Assembly (NCBI GenBank): GCA_965250245.1
Contig: OZ252296.1
Coordinates: forward strand, 4,588,001-4,652,000
Direction of reading: 5' to 3'
Source: JABDIP01 sp965250245
GTDB taxonomy: Bacteria > Pseudomonadota > Alphaproteobacteria > DSM-16000 > Inquilinaceae
DNA length: 64,000 bases
This document shows positions 60,446 to 64,000 of the stretch, in pieces. The notes beneath the pieces were generated by a model. The model searched no databases. It was given only the letters and a program-made list of their open reading frames with translations, and was not told the DNA's origin. Position 1 is the stretch's first letter. Each line of letters begins with the position of its first letter. The position numbers and the translations under genes are program-made.

Positions 60446-62074
60446 ATGTTCAAGACCAAACTGACCGCCGCGTTCGCCGCGCTGTTGGCGATGCTGTTGC
60501 TGCTGGCCGGCTCGCTCTATTGGAGCATGAGCCAGGTTGACCGGCTGGTCGAGCGCGCCGAACTCGCCCACATGGAGCTGGAGACCTACCTCTCGCTCTC
60601 CGCCGAAACCTATCGCATGTTCAAGCAGTTCCGCCGCATCCTGCTGGACGAGGGCGGCGAGGCGACCGACGAGGTGGACGAGTATCGCCGGCGGCTGGAG
60701 CGGCGGATCAGCGAGTTGCGGGTGCAGATAGCCTCTGAGGCCGCGTTCATCGGCAGCAGCGCCGAGAACGAGGCGGTGCAGGAACAGGAACTGGCCCGGC
60801 TGGCGGCGCTGACCGAGGAGATCTCGCAGGCGCTGGGCGACGTGGCCGAGGCGCAGCGCCTGTTCGAGGCGGGGCAGCGCATCGAGGCCGCCGCCTTCCT
60901 GTCCGACGTGCTGGTGCAGCGCATCGACGGCCGGGTCGGGCTGCTGATCGACGAGGCCGTCGCGGCCGAGCGCGCCCAGGTCGACGCGGCGGAGGCGGCC
61001 ACCAACCGGCTGACCGGGCGCATGGTCCTGTTCGCCGAGATCGCGGCAGTCGTCGGCGTGCTGCTGGTGGTGCTGGCGATCACCATGCTGCTGAAGGGGC
61101 TGTCCCGGCCGCTGGACGCGCTGACCGAGGGCACCCGGACCCTGGCGGCCGGCGACCTGTCGCACCGCATCGCGGTGCGCGGCGGCGACGAGTTCGCGCA
61201 GCTCGCCGAGCGCTTCAACGACATGGCCTCCGATTTGGAACGGCAGCGCCGGGCGCTGGAGGCCGCACAGCGTGGGCTGGAGATCAAGGTCTCGGAACGG
61301 ACCGAGGAGTTGCGCCGCGCCAATGAGACGCTGAAGCAGACCGACCGCATCCGGCGCAACTTTTTCGCCGAGATCAGCCATGAGCTGCGCACGCCGCTGA
61401 CCGTGATCCGCGGCGAGGGCGAGGTGTCGCTCTATGGCGGCGGCGAGACCACCTGCGAGGAATACCGCGAGTCCATTCGGCGCATGATCGAGCAGGCCGA
61501 ACATCTCGGCAAATTGGTCGACGACCTGTTCCTGATCGCGCGATCCAGCGCCGGCGTCGCCAATCTGCGCGCCAAGGAGGTGGCGCTGTCGGAGCTGGCC
61601 CGGGAGGTGTGCGGCGATGCCGGCGTGCTGGCGGCGCCCAAGGGCATCGACATCTCCATGGCGATCGACGACGAGGCGATCACCGTGCTGGGCGACCGCC
61701 GGCGTCTGCGCCAGCTGATGCTGATCCTGCTGGACAACGCCATTCGCTATTCGCCGGAGAAGGCCGACGTGTCTGTGGCTTTGCAAAACGGCCACGACGC
61801 TGTCACGCTGACCGTCGCCGATCACGGCTCGGGGATCGCCAAGAAGGATCTGACCTTCGTCTTCGACCGCTTCTATCGCGGCGCGCAGGGGCAGCGCATG
61901 GCGCCGGAAGGGTCGGGGCTGGGTCTTCCGCTGGCCAAGTCGATCGCCGAGGGCCATGGCGGCGAGATCGCCATCGACAGCGTCGAGGGCGACGGCACCA
62001 CCGTCACCGTGCGCCTGCCGGCGCTGGCGGAGGCGGACGGGCCCAATGGCGGCGGAGAGGTCGAGACCGCGTAA
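60446..62074 (+). CDS. Membrane sensor histidine kinase
   Basis: 542 residues. TM1 (about 8-28), a helical periplasmic sensor region (29-190), TM2 (192-215), HAMP (about 215-270), coiled coil, then the HisKA box with His312 (EISHELRTPLTV) and the HATPase domain with N (LLILLDNAIRYSP), G1 (DHGSGI) and G2 (GSGLGLPLAKSI) boxes. It autophosphorylates and passes phosphate to the partner regulator. The stop overlaps the response-regulator start (TAATG). The stimulus is unknown. Confidence 0.93.
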   Translation: MFKTKLTAAFAALLAMLLLLAGSLYWSMSQVDRLVERAELAHMELETYLSLSAETYRMFKQFRRILLDEGGEATDEVDEYRRRLERRISELRVQIASEAAFIGSSAENEAVQEQELARLAALTEEISQALGDVAEAQRLFEAGQRIEAAAFLSDVLVQRIDGRVGLLIDEAVAAERAQVDAAEAATNRLTGRMVLFAEIAAVVGVLLVVLAITMLLKGLSRPLDALTEGTRTLAAGDLSHRIAVRGGDEFAQLAERFNDMASDLERQRRALEAAQRGLEIKVSERTEELRRANETLKQTDRIRRNFFAEISHELRTPLTVIRGEGEVSLYGGGETTCEEYRESIRRMIEQAEHLGKLVDDLFLIARSSAGVANLRAKEVALSELAREVCGDAGVLAAPKGIDISMAIDDEAITVLGDRRRLRQLMLILLDNAIRYSPEKADVSVALQNGHDAVTLTVADHGSGIAKKDLTFVFDRFYRGAQGQRMAPEGSGLGLPLAKSIAEGHGGEIAIDSVEGDGTTVTVRLPALAEADGPNGGGEVETA

Positions 62075-62787
62075 TGAGGCTGTTGCTGGTGGAGGACGAT
62101 GAGCGCATCGTCGAATTCCTGAGTCGTGGGCTCGACTCCAAGGGGTATTCGGTCGATGTCGTGAATTCCGGCCCTGAAGGGCTGGAATACGGCCAGTCGG
62201 ACGCCTACCGGGTCATCGTCCTCGACCTGATGCTGCCGGGCATGCATGGCCGCGAGGTCTGCCAGCAGCTCCGCGTCGCCGGCGTGCGCACGCCGATCCT
62301 CATGCTGACCGCCATGGACGCGTTGGAGGACGTGGTCGAGGGGCTGCGCCTGGGCGCCGACGACTACATGACCAAGCCGTTCTCCTTCGTGGAGCTGCTG
62401 GCCCGGCTGGAGGCGCTGGCCCGGCGCGGCGGCGACTATGCGATCAAGCCGAGCCGCCTGGCCGTGGGCGACCTGGTGTTCGACCGGGAGACCCTGGAGG
62501 TGTGGCGCGGCGACGACGCGATCCAGATGACCTCGAAGGAATTGGCATTGCTCGAGCTGTTGATGACCGCCTCGGGCAAGGTGGTGAGCCGGGCCCAGAT
62601 CCTGGAGAATGTCTGGGGCGCCTCCTCCGACCCGCTGACGAACGTGGTCGACGTCTATATCCGCCGCCTGCGGGCGAAGATCGACGGCGAAGACGGCGCC
62701 TCGTGGATCACCACGATCCGGGGTCGTGGCTACCGGATGGTGGCACCGGCAACGGGCGGACCGCCGGGACGTATTGCCGACGCCTGA
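62074..62787 (+). CDS. OmpR/PhoB-family response regulator
   Basis: 237 residues. The receiver domain has acidic residues ED at 7-8, phospho-acceptor Asp51 (VLDLMLPGMHG) and the conserved Lys (TKPFSF). The OmpR-type winged-helix DNA-binding domain follows (about 135-230, LTNVVDVYIRRLRAKID, TIRGRGYRM). It is translationally coupled to the histidine kinase by a one-base overlap. Targets are unknown. Confidence 0.95.
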   Translation: MRLLLVEDDERIVEFLSRGLDSKGYSVDVVNSGPEGLEYGQSDAYRVIVLDLMLPGMHGREVCQQLRVAGVRTPILMLTAMDALEDVVEGLRLGADDYMTKPFSFVELLARLEALARRGGDYAIKPSRLAVGDLVFDRETLEVWRGDDAIQMTSKELALLELLMTASGKVVSRAQILENVWGASSDPLTNVVDVYIRRLRAKIDGEDGASWITTIRGRGYRMVAPATGGPPGRIADA

Positions 62788-62878
62788 CGGTGCGCCGCGC
62801 CAGAGCAGCCAGCAGATTGCCGTCGGGCCGGGACCATGCCTATCGTACGCCGATCGACACTCAGACCGGGCAGCAGAG

Positions 62879-63367
62879 ATGCGAGTCACCCCGCTGGTAT
62901 TGGCCGCCGGCCTGATTGCCGTCGCCGCCGTGCTGGCTCTGCGCCCCGACCAGGGCGAAGCCGAGCGACCGATCGCCGCCTGGTCCGGCGCCGCCATGTC
63001 GGCCTAGCGGTATTCCGCATTCCTTGAGAGCGGCGAGCGGGCGCGGCTGTGGTGGTCGCTGAGCGACTTTCTCGAACGCGGGATGCCGTATGACCAGGTC
63101 ATCCGCGTCCTCGGACCGCCGGATGACGTGTGGACCCTGGCGCGGCTGAGGACCGAACGCGCTGGCGCCTATCAGGGAGCCGATGCCTGCGTCTGGTACA
63201 AGATGGGACGCCAGGTCTGGGAAGATCCGGGCGATTTCAACGTCGTGGAGATCTGCTTCTCGCAGGACAGGAAACTTGCATTCTGGGCCGGTCTCGGGCT
63301 CCGGGACACCGACCCGATGGCGGACTTCAGGGACACCCGTACCGATCAGGACCCCTGGTCGAATTGA
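62879..63367 (+). pseudogene. Exported small protein interrupted by an in-frame TAG
   Basis: From the ATG at 62879 the frame encodes a signal-like segment (VTPLVLAAGLIAVAAVLAL) and 42 residues, then a TAG at 63005-63007. The same frame continues without another stop for 120 residues to 63367 (SAFLESGERARLWWSLSDFLERGMPYDQV, then VLGPPDDVWTL). The part after the stop has no plausible start of its own before the ATG at 63083, yet coding-like sequence begins before that ATG. A single nonsense mutation (for example CAG or TGG to TAG) in one 162-residue gene is the simplest reading. No family recognised. Confidence 0.65.
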
Positions 63368-63436
63368 TCGCGCCGGGACCGGTCCGGGCTGAATGCAACG
63401 GACTTTCGAGACCGTGCCGGATCGCCGGTGACGCGG

Positions 63437-64000
63437 TCAGCCGCCCGCCGCCGCCTCGCGGTCGAAGGCCAGGATGTCGCGGCGCAGGATTTCGAAGCGC
63501 TTCTCCACCTCGCGTCCGAACAGCGGGTCCTCGGGGTTGCTGATCCGCATGGCGATGTCGGCCCAGTCCTGGCTGGTCAGCGCCCGTTCCGCCGCCGGCA
63601 GGAAGACCGCCTCCTCGCCCTCCATGTGGCGGCGCTGGGACCGGATGAACTCGGCCGCCAGCCCGCTGACGCGCTCGCGCGGCAACTCCTCCTCGCCCAG
63701 CACGTCGCGGATCGTCTCGATGAACTGGTTGGTCAGGTCGGCCAGCGCCGCGTGGCCCTTCTCCAGCTCTCCGACCTTCTCGGCACCGGCCGGGTCGCGC
63801 CGGCGCAGCCGGTCGAGGATGAGGTCCTCCTTGGGATGATGCCAGCGATCCGACCAGTCGCGCAGATACTCCACCACGCCGAGCATGATGTCGTAGTCCG
63901 GCCGCTGCCCGGAGTCGAAGATCGCGACCTGCCGCTCCAGAAGGGTGAGCAGCTTGGCCATGTTGACGTGCTCCTGCCGAAGAGAGTCGATGGCGGCTGG
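63437..64000 (-). CDS. Hemerythrin HHE-domain protein, 5' end beyond the window
   Basis: An ATG at 63961 gives a 174-residue product, but the frame stays open to the window edge and the residues before it (IDSLRQEHVNMAKLLTLLE) are a normal first hemerythrin helix with its Glu-His pair, so the real start lies off the window. Iron ligands expected for the HHE fold: the N-terminal His, HH in DRWHHPKED, GHAAL, and RRHMEGEEAVFLP. It would bind a diiron centre for O2, NO or iron handling. Standalone cytoplasmic form, with an extra C-terminal helix to residue 174. Confidence 0.85.
   Translation of the reverse strand, partial: PAAIDSLRQEHVNMAKLLTLLERQVAIFDSGQRPDYDIMLGVVEYLRDWSDRWHHPKEDLILDRLRRRDPAGAEKVGELEKGHAALADLTNQFIETIRDVLGEEELPRERVSGLAAEFIRSQRRHMEGEEAVFLPAAERALTSQDWADIAMRISNPEDPLFGREVEKRFEILRRDILAFDREAAAGG

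Overview
The window is GC-rich DNA (apparently well above 60% G+C) from an alphaproteobacterium, most likely Rhodospirillales-like. The pointers are DUF1127 proteins, an alphaproteobacterial-type Fur/Mur regulator, a bactofilin gene behind a TTAA-N7-TTAA (CtrA-type) site, a CyaC-type redox adenylate cyclase, and palindromic intergenic repeats of the kind common in this class. I saw no rRNA, tRNA, CRISPR array, transposase or prophage. The G+C estimate and family calls were made by reading, not by database search.

Layout. 1-3.4 kb: the end of an ATPase/TPR-type regulator, an AT-rich orphan lipoprotein, and a divergent TetR/SDR pair. 3.4-10.5 kb: a minus-strand cluster made of a VWA-domain lipoprotein and two paralogous pairs of sigma-like factor plus single-pass membrane partner, with a membrane M48 metallopeptidase divergent from it. 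10.5-13 kb: three overlapping ABC-2 permease genes with no ATPase. 13-16 kb: a gene of unknown function, recX, and a PhoX-type phosphatase gene with a one-base frame break, a poly-Asp tail and a candidate Pho box. 16-24 kb: an AlkC-like repair protein, a cobalamin-binding-like protein overlapping a cyaC-like cyclase gene, a JmjC/cupin oxygenase, a repeat lipoprotein, an orphan SecY paralogue and Fur. 24-35 kb: fasciclin, BDH2-like SDR, MsrB, a LivH permease fused to a lipoprotein-like domain, a triple-DUF1127 protein, a coiled-coil protein with bactofilin, an L,D-transpeptidase, an FeS-type photolyase, a DUF427 protein and a Sel1-repeat protein.

35-45 kb holds a carbohydrate ABC uptake operon on the minus strand: binding protein, two permeases, an argininosuccinate-lyase-like enzyme and an ATPase. 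Divergent from it are a ROK regulator and a large PIG-L deacetylase, with an AT-rich palindrome between the two arms. 45-49.6 kb holds a poly-Asp-tailed exported repeat protein, a DMT exporter, a RibD/DHFR-like reductase and a YopT-type cysteine protease homologue. 49.8-60.4 kb holds a second ABC operon with two different ATPases, two permeases, a binding protein, a small membrane protein, an amidohydrolase and a PfkB kinase. It is followed by divergently placed dhaK and dhaL genes, which suggests import and phosphorylation of a small polyol, ketose or related compound. 60.4-64 kb holds a histidine kinase/response regulator pair, a gene split by an in-frame amber codon, and a hemerythrin-like protein that runs off the right edge.

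Most notable: the two ATPases of the second ABC operon carry defects that would fall into the same composite nucleotide site. Both ABC operons have a palindromic element between the binding-protein and permease genes. The SecY paralogue lacks the conserved Arg of the cytosolic GxRPG loop. The sigma-like/membrane-partner pair is duplicated beside a VWA lipoprotein. A YopT-like protease gene appears with no secretion genes nearby.
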